Source: Limnohabitans sp. 103DPR2
GTDB taxonomy: Bacteria; Pseudomonadota; Gammaproteobacteria; Burkholderiales; Burkholderiaceae_C
Direction of reading: 5' to 3'
DNA: 64,000 nucleotides
NCBI RefSeq assembly: GCF_001412575.1
Contig: NZ_CP011834.1
Location: 620,001 to 684,000 of the forward strand
How positions within the stretch are numbered: position 1 is the first letter of the stretch; the number at the start of each line of letters is the position of its first letter. Shown in pieces: positions 37,827-44,845 of the stretch. The notes under the pieces were generated by a model. That model was given only the letters and a program-made list of their open reading frames with translations, did not search any database and was not told the DNA's origin. A program made the translations under genes and the position numbers.

Positions 37827-38402
37827 TCAGCGGTCAGTCATTTCTGACTCAGGACGTTGCAACACCGTGTAGCCGCGTTGCCAATGAACTTTCATGACCC
37901 AGATGGCGCGCAAACACATGGCCGCAAAACCGGCCATGACCACGGCGTACACAATGTTCATGGGCAAGTCGATGATGGTCATTTTGTAGTTGCCTAACTT
38001 TTCCATCATCTGACCCGTCAGGAATGTGGCGGCTGCAAAAAAGCCGATGCGCATCACATCGACCAAGGTGTTCATGAACTTTGAAAGCCAAGCAGGCATG
38101 AACTTGTAAAAGAAGTCCACTTGTATGTGGTTGTTTTTGGCGACGCCAATGGTGGCGCCTGTGAATACGGTGGCAATCAGCAAATAGCGCGCGATTTCCT
38201 CGGTCCAAGAAGCTGAGTTGTTCAGCACGTAACGTGTGAAGAATTGGTAGAAAACCGTGGCGCCTAAGACCCAAAAAAAGCCCAAAGCCACCCAAGCCTC
38301 AATGGGGGTGCCAGACAAATCCACCTCTTCATCGGTGGCATGAAATTGTCCATCGTCGCCCATCACTTTGGGCATGGCGTCAAGGTCGGGTAGGTTGCTC
38401 AT
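37827..38402 (-). CDS. dctQ: TRAP transporter small permease (DctQ)
   Basis: 191 aa with four membrane helices after an acidic cytoplasmic N-terminus of about 35 residues. The start at 38402 (MSNLPDLD) has a strong ribosome site (AGGAGT). DctQ segments such as ASWTEEIARYLLIATVFTGATIGVAKNNHIQVDFF are recognisable. The gene begins after two stable RNA hairpins that separate it from dctP. Confidence 0.93.
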   Translation of the reverse strand: MSNLPDLDAMPKVMGDDGQFHATDEEVDLSGTPIEAWVALGFFWVLGATVFYQFFTRYVLNNSASWTEEIARYLLIATVFTGATIGVAKNNHIQVDFFYKFMPAWLSKFMNTLVDVMRIGFFAAATFLTGQMMEKLGNYKMTIIDLPMNIVYAVVMAGFAAMCLRAIWVMKVHWQRGYTVLQRPESEMTDR

Positions 38403-38423
38403 ATGGACTCCTCGAGATAGGGG

Positions 38424-38454
38424 CACAGGTTGAGCGCAATAGGCTCAACCTGTG
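38424..38454 (-). repeat. Perfect 12-bp hairpin between dctP and dctQ
   Basis: CACAGGTTGAGC (38424-38435) and GCTCAACCTGTG (38443-38454) enclose a 7-nt loop. It is not followed by a T-run, so it is unlikely to be a classic terminator. In the minus-strand mRNA it could protect the upstream dctP message from 3' exonucleases and set the ratio of binding protein to permease. Confidence 0.85.
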
Positions 38455-38458
38455 AGAT

Positions 38459-38481
38459 GCGCACCGGTACCACGGGTGCGC
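38459..38481 (-). repeat. Second hairpin in the dctP-dctQ gap
   Basis: GCGCACC (38459-38465) and GGTGCGC (38475-38481) form a 7-bp GC-rich stem with a 9-nt loop. It is stacked four bases from the 12-bp hairpin and lies 23 nt after the dctP stop codon. Confidence 0.8.
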
Positions 38482-38504
38482 AAAAGTGCATCACGCGATG
38501 GTGA

Positions 38505-39503
38505 TTACTTGACGGCTTGAATCTTGTCGAAATCAACCTTGGTGAAGCCCATGGATTCCAAAGGTTTGTTTTTCAAGACGGCGTCTTGGAAAGACTTGCG
38601 ATCGACTTGCACAATTTGCAAACCTTTTTTCTTGAACTCGTCGACCAACTCAACTTCGCGTGCTTTGATCTTGGCCGAAGCGCGTGCAGCAGCTTCTTGT
38701 GTTACGTCTGTGAAAATTTTCTTTTCAGCATCGCTCAGTTTGTTCCAAACGTGGGGCGCAATTTGAGTGGTCAAGCCGTCAACGATGTGGCCGGTCAACA
38801 TGATCGCCTTTTGAACTTCATAGAACTTCTTGGCTTCAATGGTGGTCAAAGGATTCTCTTGGGCTTCAACGGTACCGTTTTGCAGGGCCAAATAAACTTC
38901 TGCAAACGCAATGGGTGTGGGATTGGCGCCGCAAGCTTCGGGTGTTGCGCGGTAAGCGGGCACATCAGGCACGCGAATCTTGATGCCTTTCATGCCAGCG
39001 CAATTGGTAAAGGCTTTTTGCGCTGTGGTGTGACGTGCGCCGTAGTAGGTGTAGGCTGTGACTTGAATGCCAGTTTTGGCACGGAACTCATTCACCATTT
39101 CGCCAAAGACTTGGCTTTTGGAGAAGGCCAGCAGGTGGTCGCCATCACGGAAAATAAAGGGGTAGTAAGCTATTCCGAAGCGTGGGTAGGCACGAGCAGC
39201 AAAAGATGTGCCGCTGATGATCATGTCCACCGTGCCCAAAGTCAGGCCTTGGTTGATGTCGGTTTCTTTGCCCAATGTTGAGGCAGGAAAGACTTGAATT
39301 TCATATTTGCCGTTGGTGCGCTTTTTGATTTCGTCTGCAGCCCAAACAGATTCGGTGTGATAGGCCTCCGACGTTTCATAGACGTGCGCCCATTTCAATT
39401 TGGTTTGCGCTTGCGCCAGGCCGCTGCCCATGGCGCCTAACAGCCCTAGGGCCACGACGCTGGCTGTGGCGAGCGATTTCAGAGCATTTCGTTTGGTGTT
39501 CAT
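38505..39503 (-). CDS. dctP: TRAP transporter solute-binding protein (DctP)
   Basis: 332 aa periplasmic protein. It has a Sec signal peptide (about 1-32, ending at GLAQAQ) and the DctP fold with the conserved Arg region GIKIRVPDVPAYRATPEACGANPTPIAFAEVYLALQNGTVEAQENPL. That Arg pairs with the carboxylate of the ligand. The closest functional groups are hexuronate and sugar-acid binders; the operon supports this. A strong AGGAG precedes the start. Confidence 0.95.
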   Translation of the reverse strand: MNTKRNALKSLATASVVALGLLGAMGSGLAQAQTKLKWAHVYETSEAYHTESVWAADEIKKRTNGKYEIQVFPASTLGKETDINQGLTLGTVDMIISGTSFAARAYPRFGIAYYPFIFRDGDHLLAFSKSQVFGEMVNEFRAKTGIQVTAYTYYGARHTTAQKAFTNCAGMKGIKIRVPDVPAYRATPEACGANPTPIAFAEVYLALQNGTVEAQENPLTTIEAKKFYEVQKAIMLTGHIVDGLTTQIAPHVWNKLSDAEKKIFTDVTQEAAARASAKIKAREVELVDEFKKKGLQIVQVDRKSFQDAVLKNKPLESMGFTKVDFDKIQAVK

Positions 39504-39525
39504 GTTGTCTCCTGTGGGTTGAAAT

Positions 39526-39577
39526 AAAAAAAATTGCTGGCGAGAAAACTAAATTCGAGAAGGTGCGCTTCGCCAGC
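39526..39577 (-). terminator. Terminator-like element between the GntR gene and dctP
   Basis: GCTGGCGA (39536-39543) and TCGCCAGC (39570-39577) form a perfect 8-bp stem around a 26-nt loop that contains the GntR stop codon. On the minus strand AA and then eight T residues follow. The long loop weakens it. It may attenuate read-through from the regulator into the transporter genes. Confidence 0.4.
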
Positions 39578-40265
39578 TAGCGCTAAAACGTTTGTGAGCT
39601 TGGTTCAAATGTTTTTGCATGGTTTTGCGCGCACGTTGCGGGTCGTGGGCTTCGATGGCCTCTAGCACTTCTTGGTGTTCTGCAATGGCAGCGGCCCATG
39701 AAGCGGGCGATTCAAAGTAATCGCCCAAGCGTTCGAACAAAGGGCCATTTCTGGCTTCCAAATAAAGTTCGAGGGTGTCGTGCATCACGCTGTTGGCACA
39801 CGCATTGGCGATCGCCATGTGAAAGGCGATGTCGCTGTCTCTGGGGATGCGGCCTGCTTTGGCATCTTTTTGCATGGCCTTGAGTGCAGCGGCCATGCGC
39901 TTGATGTCTTGCGCGTTGGCGCCTTCTGCGGCCAGGGCGGCCATTTCGGCTTCTATCAGGGAGCGTGCGCGCATCACTTCAAGCGGCCCCCATTCAGCGG
40001 GCGTGTTGAGTGTGCTGGGTGCGGCTTGTTTCTTCTTGCCCAATGATTTGACGTAGATGCCAGAGCCTGTGCGCACTTCAATCACACCTTCCACTTCCAA
40101 TGCAATGAGCGCTTCGCGCACAGAGGGTCGGCTGAAACCCAGTTGCATGGCCAGATCGCGTTCGGCGGGCAAACGTGAACCCACAGCAAATTCGCCCGAG
40201 GAAATCAATCCTTGGACTTGCTTGGCAATTTGGCGATACAGCCGTTGGGGTTCGATGGATTTCAA
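39549..40265 (-). CDS. GntR-family regulator, FadR/UxuR subfamily
   Basis: 238 aa. The N-terminal winged HTH (about 1-75) contains RLPAERDLAMQLGFSRPSVREALIALEVEGVIEVRTGSGIYV, and an all-helical FCD effector domain follows (about 95-225) with the metal/ligand His residues of that family. UxuR, ExuR and LldR are of this type. It is the promoter-proximal gene of the TRAP/sugar-acid operon. A matching TGGT-N3-ACCA dyad lies 26 nt upstream of its start, pointing to autoregulation and control of both divergent operons. Confidence 0.92.
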   Translation of the reverse strand: MKSIEPQRLYRQIAKQVQGLISSGEFAVGSRLPAERDLAMQLGFSRPSVREALIALEVEGVIEVRTGSGIYVKSLGKKKQAAPSTLNTPAEWGPLEVMRARSLIEAEMAALAAEGANAQDIKRMAAALKAMQKDAKAGRIPRDSDIAFHMAIANACANSVMHDTLELYLEARNGPLFERLGDYFESPASWAAAIAEHQEVLEAIEAHDPQRARKTMQKHLNQAHKRFSASWRSAPSRI

Positions 40266-40290
40266 AGCTCAGGGAATACGAGGATTGGAC

Positions 40291-40307
40291 AATTGGTCAG
40301 ACCAGTT
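40291..40307. promoter_or_regulatory. GntR (FadR/UxuR-type) operator in the divergent promoter region
   Basis: AATTGGTCAGACCAGTT carries TGGT-N3-ACCA (40294-40304), the classic half-site arrangement for FadR-subfamily GntR proteins. The flanking AA/TT adds to the dyad, with one mismatch. UxuR/ExuR sites in enterobacteria have a similar TTGGT...ACCAA core. It sits between the regulator gene (start 40265) and the plus-strand dehydratase gene (start 40391). I did not find a second exact copy in the local intergenic gaps. Confidence 0.7.
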
Positions 40308-40390
40308 GCACAATCTTCACATGGAACCTGAGCGAGGGTCAAGTCAATTAGGCTACGCATAAACCCGAACTCGTCACAACATTTTTCAAC

Positions 40391-41503
40391 ATGACTTCAG
40401 TCACCATCGATCGCGTTCATTTGCGTCAAGTGAACTTGCCGCCCAAGGTTGTTCGTACCGACGCCATTCAATCCTTTGTCACCCAAGAAACCATTCTGCT
40501 CACCCTGGTGTGCAGCGATGGCATTCAAGCCACAGGGTACGCCTACACCATTGGCACCGGCGGCAGTTCTGTGGTGGCTTTGCTCAAAGATCATTTGGTT
40601 CCTCGGCTCATTGGCAAAAACCCAGTGCATGTGGAAGCCATTTGGAAAGATTTGTTTTTTCACACGCACGCCACGGCCGTTGGCGCCATGACCAGTTTGG
40701 CCTTGGCCTGCGTTGACACAGCCCTTTGGGATTGGCGTGCGCAAAGTCAACAATTGCCTTTGTGGCAATTGCTGGGAGGCGCGCAAAGCAAAGTGCCGCT
40801 TTACACCACCGAGGGCGGCTGGCTTCATTTGTCCCCCGAAGAATTGGTCGCGCAAACGCTGCAGGCCAAAGCCGATGGTTTCAAAGGCGCCAAAATCAAA
40901 ATTGGCCGCCCCCATGTTAGCGAAGATGTGGCGCGTTTGTCGGCCGTGCGCAATGCGGTGGGACCCGCATTCGACATCATGACCGACGCCAACCAAGGCT
41001 TCCACCGTGCAGAAGTGGTCAGAAGGGCCAAAGCTTTCGAAGGCCTTGATTTGGCATGGTTAGAAGAGCCCATGCCCGCTGAAGATGTTTCAGGTCACAG
41101 GCACTTGCGCGAACACACTCCCATTCCTGTGGCGGTGGGCGAGTCGATGTACCACCCCATGCAATTCAGAGAGTATTTAGAGCAGGGCGCTTGCAGCGTG
41201 GTGCAGCCCGACGTGGCGCGCATTGGTGGCATCACGCCTTGGATCAAAACAGCGCATTTGGCCGAAACCTTCGATGTGCCGGTGTGCCCCCACTTTTTGA
41301 TGGAGCTGCACGTCAGTTTGTGCGCTGCGGTTCCCAATGCCACTTGGGTGGAATACATTCCTCAATTGGACGACATCACGCATTCGCGCATGAAAGTCAA
41401 AGATGGCTTTGCGTACCCCCCCGACACGCCTGGACTGGGCATTGAATGGGATTGGCAAGCCATCGACCAGCGTCAAGAGAATCATTTGGAGATCAAAGCA
41501 TGA
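40391..41503 (+). CDS. Mandelate racemase/muconate lactonizing-type sugar-acid dehydratase
   Basis: 370 aa enolase-superfamily enzyme. The capping domain (about 1-125) is followed by a barrel with GAKIKIG (KxK base), MTDANQGFH (metal Asp), WLEEPMPAED (Glu), AVGES (Glu) and CPHFLMELH with a late His. These are the MandR-group residues for acid-sugar dehydration. The following SDR and FAH-family genes match enzymes acting after L-fuconate or L-rhamnonate-type dehydratases, so it probably makes a 2-keto-3-deoxy sugar acid. It is clearly different from manD. Exact substrate unknown. The stop overlaps the next start (ATGA). Confidence 0.88.
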   Translation: MTSVTIDRVHLRQVNLPPKVVRTDAIQSFVTQETILLTLVCSDGIQATGYAYTIGTGGSSVVALLKDHLVPRLIGKNPVHVEAIWKDLFFHTHATAVGAMTSLALACVDTALWDWRAQSQQLPLWQLLGGAQSKVPLYTTEGGWLHLSPEELVAQTLQAKADGFKGAKIKIGRPHVSEDVARLSAVRNAVGPAFDIMTDANQGFHRAEVVRRAKAFEGLDLAWLEEPMPAEDVSGHRHLREHTPIPVAVGESMYHPMQFREYLEQGACSVVQPDVARIGGITPWIKTAHLAETFDVPVCPHFLMELHVSLCAAVPNATWVEYIPQLDDITHSRMKVKDGFAYPPDTPGLGIEWDWQAIDQRQENHLEIKA

Positions 41504-42234
41504 GATTGAAAAACAAAAACATCCTGGTCACAGCTGCGGGCCAGGGCATTGGCCACGCTGCCGTGATGGCCATGGTGGCCGAAGGCGCCACCGTGTGGGC
41601 CACTGACGTCAATCCAGAGCTGCTCAAAACTTATGCGGGCGTGGCCAATGTGCACACCGCAGTTTTGGATGTCATGAACAAAGACGACATTCAAAAACAA
41701 GTGGCCCTCATTCCGCGCATCGATGCCTTGTTCAATTGTGCGGGCGTGGTCCATGGCGGCACCATTTTGCAAGCCACCGACAAGGATTGGGACTTTGCTT
41801 TCAACCTGAATGCACGCGGTCAGTTTTGGATGATTCAAGCGGTCTTGCCCAAAATGCTGGAACAAGGTGGTGGCAGCATCATCAACATGGCCAGCGTGTG
41901 CTCCAGTGTGCGCGGTTTGCCCAATCGCTTTATTTATGGCGCTTCCAAAGCAGCGGTCATTGGTTTGACCAAAAGCGTGGCGGCCGATTTTGTGGCCAAA
42001 GGCATTCGCTGCAACGCCATTTGCCCAGGCACCGTCGACACGCCTTCACTGCAAGATCGCATCAATTCAGAAGCCGATCCCGTGCAAGCGCGTAAAAACT
42101 TTGTGGCGCGCCAACCCATGGGCCGCATTGCCCAAGCGCACGAAATTGCACCCATCGTGGTGTTCTTGGCGTCCGATGAAGCGGCCTTTGCCACGGGCAA
42201 TGCCTATATGGTCGACGGTGGCATGACCATCTAA
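41500..42234 (+). CDS. Short-chain dehydrogenase, probable 2-keto-3-deoxy-L-fuconate dehydrogenase type
   Basis: 244 aa classical SDR. TAAGQGIG binds NAD, NCAGVVHGG is the NNAG equivalent, and YGASKAAVIGLTKSVAADF holds Tyr and Lys. The whole length strongly resembles mammalian DHRS6/BDH2 and bacterial 2-keto-3-deoxy-L-fuconate 4-dehydrogenases (for example ATDIN-like DVN block, WDFAFNLNARG, GIRCNAICPGTVDTPSL with its substrate-binding Arg). It would oxidise C4 of the keto-deoxy acid with NAD. It is coupled to the dehydratase by an ATGA overlap. Confidence 0.9.
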   Translation: MRLKNKNILVTAAGQGIGHAAVMAMVAEGATVWATDVNPELLKTYAGVANVHTAVLDVMNKDDIQKQVALIPRIDALFNCAGVVHGGTILQATDKDWDFAFNLNARGQFWMIQAVLPKMLEQGGGSIINMASVCSSVRGLPNRFIYGASKAAVIGLTKSVAADFVAKGIRCNAICPGTVDTPSLQDRINSEADPVQARKNFVARQPMGRIAQAHEIAPIVVFLASDEAAFATGNAYMVDGGMTI

Positions 42235-42278
42235 GCCTTTTTTTCAAACCACATCCAACTTCTCAATCAAAGAAATCC

Positions 42279-43028
42279 ATGAACCAATACGACATGAAAG
42301 GCCGCCACGCGGTCATCACCGGTGGTGCCACCGGCTTGGGCTACGCCATTGCCGAACGCGTGCTGGCTTCGGGCGGTAGCGTCACCTTGTGGGACCGCGA
42401 TGAAGCCGGCATGGCCAAAGCCGTGGCCAGCTTGAACCATCCCGGTAAGGTTCACGCCGTCAAAGTCGATGTGGCGCAGCATGCGTCTGTGGTGGCGGCC
42501 ACCGAAGCTACTTTGAAAAACGGGCCGGTCGACGCCGTGGTCAACTGCGCAGGCATCACAGGCCCCAACACACAAGTGTGGAACTACCCCGTGGATGCGT
42601 GGCAACAAGTGATGGACGTCAATGTCAACGGCGTGTTTTATTGCTGCCGCGAATGGACGCCGCATTTGAAAGAGCGTCCTGCAGGTCGCATCGTCAACAT
42701 CGCATCTGTGGCGGGCAAAGATGGCAACCCCAACGCCAGCGCCTACAGTGCCAGCAAGGCCGCCGTGATGACCATCACCAAGTCATTGGGCAAAGAGTTG
42801 GCCAATACCAATGTCCGAGTGAACTGCGTCACGCCCGCCGCTGTTAAAACAGCCATCTTCGATCAGATGACACCCGAGCACATTCAGTTCATGCTCTCCA
42901 AAATTCCAATGGGACGTTTTGGTACGCCCGATGAAGTGGCGGCCATGGTCACATGGTTGCTGACAGAAGACTGTTCTTTCTCAACGGGCGCGGTGTTTGA
43001 TTTGTCGGGTGGTCGCTCCACTTATTGA
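42279..43028 (+). CDS. Short-chain dehydrogenase/reductase
   Basis: 249 aa classical SDR. GGATGLGYAIAE is the cofactor loop, NCAGITGPN the NNAG region, and YSASKAAVMTITKSLG the catalytic pair. An acidic residue after strand 2 (WDRDEAG) suggests NAD over NADP. Lying between the keto-deoxy-acid dehydrogenase and the hydrolase, it may oxidise the free sugar or another intermediate, for example an L-fucose- or rhamnose-like 1-dehydrogenase. Generic FabG-like annotation would be less informative. Substrate is inferred from context only. Confidence 0.87.
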   Translation: MNQYDMKGRHAVITGGATGLGYAIAERVLASGGSVTLWDRDEAGMAKAVASLNHPGKVHAVKVDVAQHASVVAATEATLKNGPVDAVVNCAGITGPNTQVWNYPVDAWQQVMDVNVNGVFYCCREWTPHLKERPAGRIVNIASVAGKDGNPNASAYSASKAAVMTITKSLGKELANTNVRVNCVTPAAVKTAIFDQMTPEHIQFMLSKIPMGRFGTPDEVAAMVTWLLTEDCSFSTGAVFDLSGGRSTY

Positions 43029-43110
43029 GCGAAATTCGATCACAATCACCCGTGTTCAAAAAGCGTTCCTCCAACAATTTGAGCCCCATTTTTAACCTAA
43101 GGATTTCTTC

Positions 43111-43980
43111 ATGAAACTCGTTCGCTATGGCCAACCCGGTAAAGAAAAACCAGGCCTCATTGATGCCGCTGGCAAACTGCGCGACTTAAGCGGTGTGGTG
43201 TCCGACATCGGCCCCGACCAACTGTCCGACAAAGTCTTGGCCAAGTTGGCCAAACTCAAAACCGACAAGCTGCCCTTGGTCAAAGGCAAGCCCCGCATGG
43301 GTTGCCCCGTGGCCAACGTGCGCAAGTTCATTGCCATTGGCTTGAACTACGCCGACCACGCGGCCGAGTCCAACTTGCCCGTGCCCAAAGAACCCATCGT
43401 GTTCATGAAGGCCACCTCTTGCATTCAAGGCCCCAACGACGAAGTCATGTTGCCCAAAGGCTCTGTGAAAACCGATTGGGAAGTTGAGTTGGGCATTGTC
43501 ATTGGCAAGCACGCCAGCTATGTGTCACAAAAAGAAGCCCTCGACTATGTGGCGGGTTACTGCACCATCAACGACGTCAGCGAACGCGAGTACCAAATCG
43601 AGCGCGGCGGCACATGGGACAAGGGCAAGGGTTGCGATACCTTTGGCCCCATCGGTCCTTGGATGGTGACCAAAGACGAAGTGCCCAATGTTCAGAACCT
43701 CAAAATGTTCTTGGATGTGAACGGCCAGCGCATGCAAACCGGCACCACCAAAACCATGATTTTTGGCGTCACCAAATTGGTCAGCTACGTCAGCCAGTTC
43801 ATGACCTTGGAGCCAGGTGACATCATCACCACCGGCACCCCGCCAGGCGTCGGCATGGGCATGAAGAAAGACGGCAAGCCAGCGCCGGTGTACCTCAAGA
43901 AGGGTGACGTCATGCACCTGGGCATCGAAGGCTTGGGCGAGCAAACGCAGAAGGTTGTGGCCTACAAACGCAAAGCCTGA
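43111..43980 (+). CDS. FAH-family hydrolase, probable 2,4-diketo-3-deoxy sugar-acid hydrolase
   Basis: 289 aa fumarylacetoacetase-fold enzyme. The metal ligands fall in KTDWEVELGIVIG (two Glu) and the downstream Asp of NDVSEREYQ. IAIGLNYADHAAE and GTPPGVGMG are family landmarks. Relatives are L-2,4-diketo-3-deoxyrhamnonate and fuconate hydrolases, giving pyruvate plus lactate-type products, often labelled ureidoglycolate lyase in databases. Position at the end of a dehydratase-SDR-SDR operon supports the diketo acid role. Confidence 0.88.
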   Translation: MKLVRYGQPGKEKPGLIDAAGKLRDLSGVVSDIGPDQLSDKVLAKLAKLKTDKLPLVKGKPRMGCPVANVRKFIAIGLNYADHAAESNLPVPKEPIVFMKATSCIQGPNDEVMLPKGSVKTDWEVELGIVIGKHASYVSQKEALDYVAGYCTINDVSEREYQIERGGTWDKGKGCDTFGPIGPWMVTKDEVPNVQNLKMFLDVNGQRMQTGTTKTMIFGVTKLVSYVSQFMTLEPGDIITTGTPPGVGMGMKKDGKPAPVYLKKGDVMHLGIEGLGEQTQKVVAYKRKA

Positions 43981-44003
43981 TCAAGGTTTTTCAATCAAGG
44001 TGG

Positions 44004-44024
44004 TGCTTGGCCAAAAGCCAAGCA
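44004..44024 (+). repeat. Hairpin preceding the terminator after the FAH-family gene
   Basis: TGCTTGGC (44004-44011) and GCCAAGCA (44017-44024) form an 8-bp stem with a 5-nt loop. It has no T-run of its own and lies 11 nt before the strong terminator hairpin. Confidence 0.7.
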
Positions 44025-44034
44025 AGCCATCGCC

Positions 44035-44075
44035 AAGGCGAGTCGGGATTAACCCTGATTCGCCTTTTCTTTTTG
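44035..44075 (+). terminator. Rho-independent terminator of the sugar-acid plus-strand operon
   Basis: A 13-bp stem (44035-44047 with 44054-44066, including two G-T pairs) encloses a 6-nt loop. TTTTCTTTTT follows from 44065. Position and strength are right for ending the operon before the TetR gene. Confidence 0.85.
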
Positions 44076-44115
44076 CCGGGATTGGCATTTTCATGCAAAA
44101 TAGAACGAGCGTTCT
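44073..44115 (+). promoter_or_regulatory. TetR gene promoter with overlapping operator dyad
   Basis: TTGCCG (44073-44078) lies 17 bp from CAAAAT (44096-44101). Immediately downstream is AGAACGAGCGTTCT (44102-44115), with 6-bp perfect arms AGAACG/CGTTCT around two bases. Such a dyad over the start point is the usual autoregulatory site of TetR proteins. The promoter boxes are moderate and shared with the end of the preceding terminator T-run. Confidence 0.55.
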
Positions 44116-44133
44116 TTTTTACAAATTCACGGC

Positions 44134-44808
44134 ATGACAGTACGACACATCACTTCCGGTTCCTCTGCAGGCGCGGCCGCCAGTGCCTTTCGCCCAGCGG
44201 ACGAAGCCGGAGGCCGAAGCTTGATGAAAGGTCGTCAAACCAAAGCAGCCATCGTCGATGCCGCTTTGGGACTGGCCTCTCAAATTGGCTTGGAAGGCTT
44301 GTCCATCGGCGCACTGGCCGAAGTGACTGGCATGAGCAAGTCGGGCGTGTTTGCGCACTTTGGCTCACGCGAAGAATTGCAAATTTCCGTCATTCGTGAA
44401 TACCACGATCGCTTTGAAAGCGAAGTGTTTTATCCCGCCCTCAGTTGCACACGCGGCTTGCCCCGTTTGCAAAAGTTGTTTGACAACTGGATGCAACGCA
44501 CCTCCACCGAAATTGATTCGGGCTGCATTTACATCAGCGGTGCTGTGGAGTTTGACGATCGTCCTGGTCCTGTGCGGGATGCATTGGCCTCGTCAGTGAA
44601 CACCTGGCAAAACGCATTGCAACGCGCTGTTGCACAAGCACAAGAAGAACAACATTTGAATTCCAAAGCCGATCCTTTGCAGGTGGCCTTTGAAATTCAT
44701 GGCCTTATTTTGGCTTTGCATTACGAAGCCAGATTTTTGCGCAACCCGGGTGCTGCAGAGCGCGCACGTCAAGGTTTCACCACCATCGTGTCGCGCAACA
44801 CGCCCTGA
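44134..44808 (+). CDS. TetR-family regulator of the acyl-CoA operon
   Basis: 224 aa. After a 30-residue Ala/Ser/Arg-rich leader, the HTH core runs from GRQTKAAIVDAALGLASQIG to KSGVFAHFGSREEL. The C-terminal ligand domain follows. An alternative start at 44224 (MKGRQTK) would remove the leader. It stands 37 nt before an acyl-CoA dehydrogenase gene in the same direction, so an acyl-CoA effector is likely, by analogy with other TetR-FadE pairs. Confidence 0.92.
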   Translation: MTVRHITSGSSAGAAASAFRPADEAGGRSLMKGRQTKAAIVDAALGLASQIGLEGLSIGALAEVTGMSKSGVFAHFGSREELQISVIREYHDRFESEVFYPALSCTRGLPRLQKLFDNWMQRTSTEIDSGCIYISGAVEFDDRPGPVRDALASSVNTWQNALQRAVAQAQEEQHLNSKADPLQVAFEIHGLILALHYEARFLRNPGAAERARQGFTTIVSRNTP

Positions 44809-44845
44809 TTCTTTGTATCAATTCTCAATTTTCTGAAAGTCCAAC

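Noticed and set aside
31068..44075. Genomic island acquired by transfer
   Set aside because: No integrase, tRNA, direct repeats or shift in codon or base use is visible at the borders, so ordinary chromosomal catabolic genes are the simpler reading.
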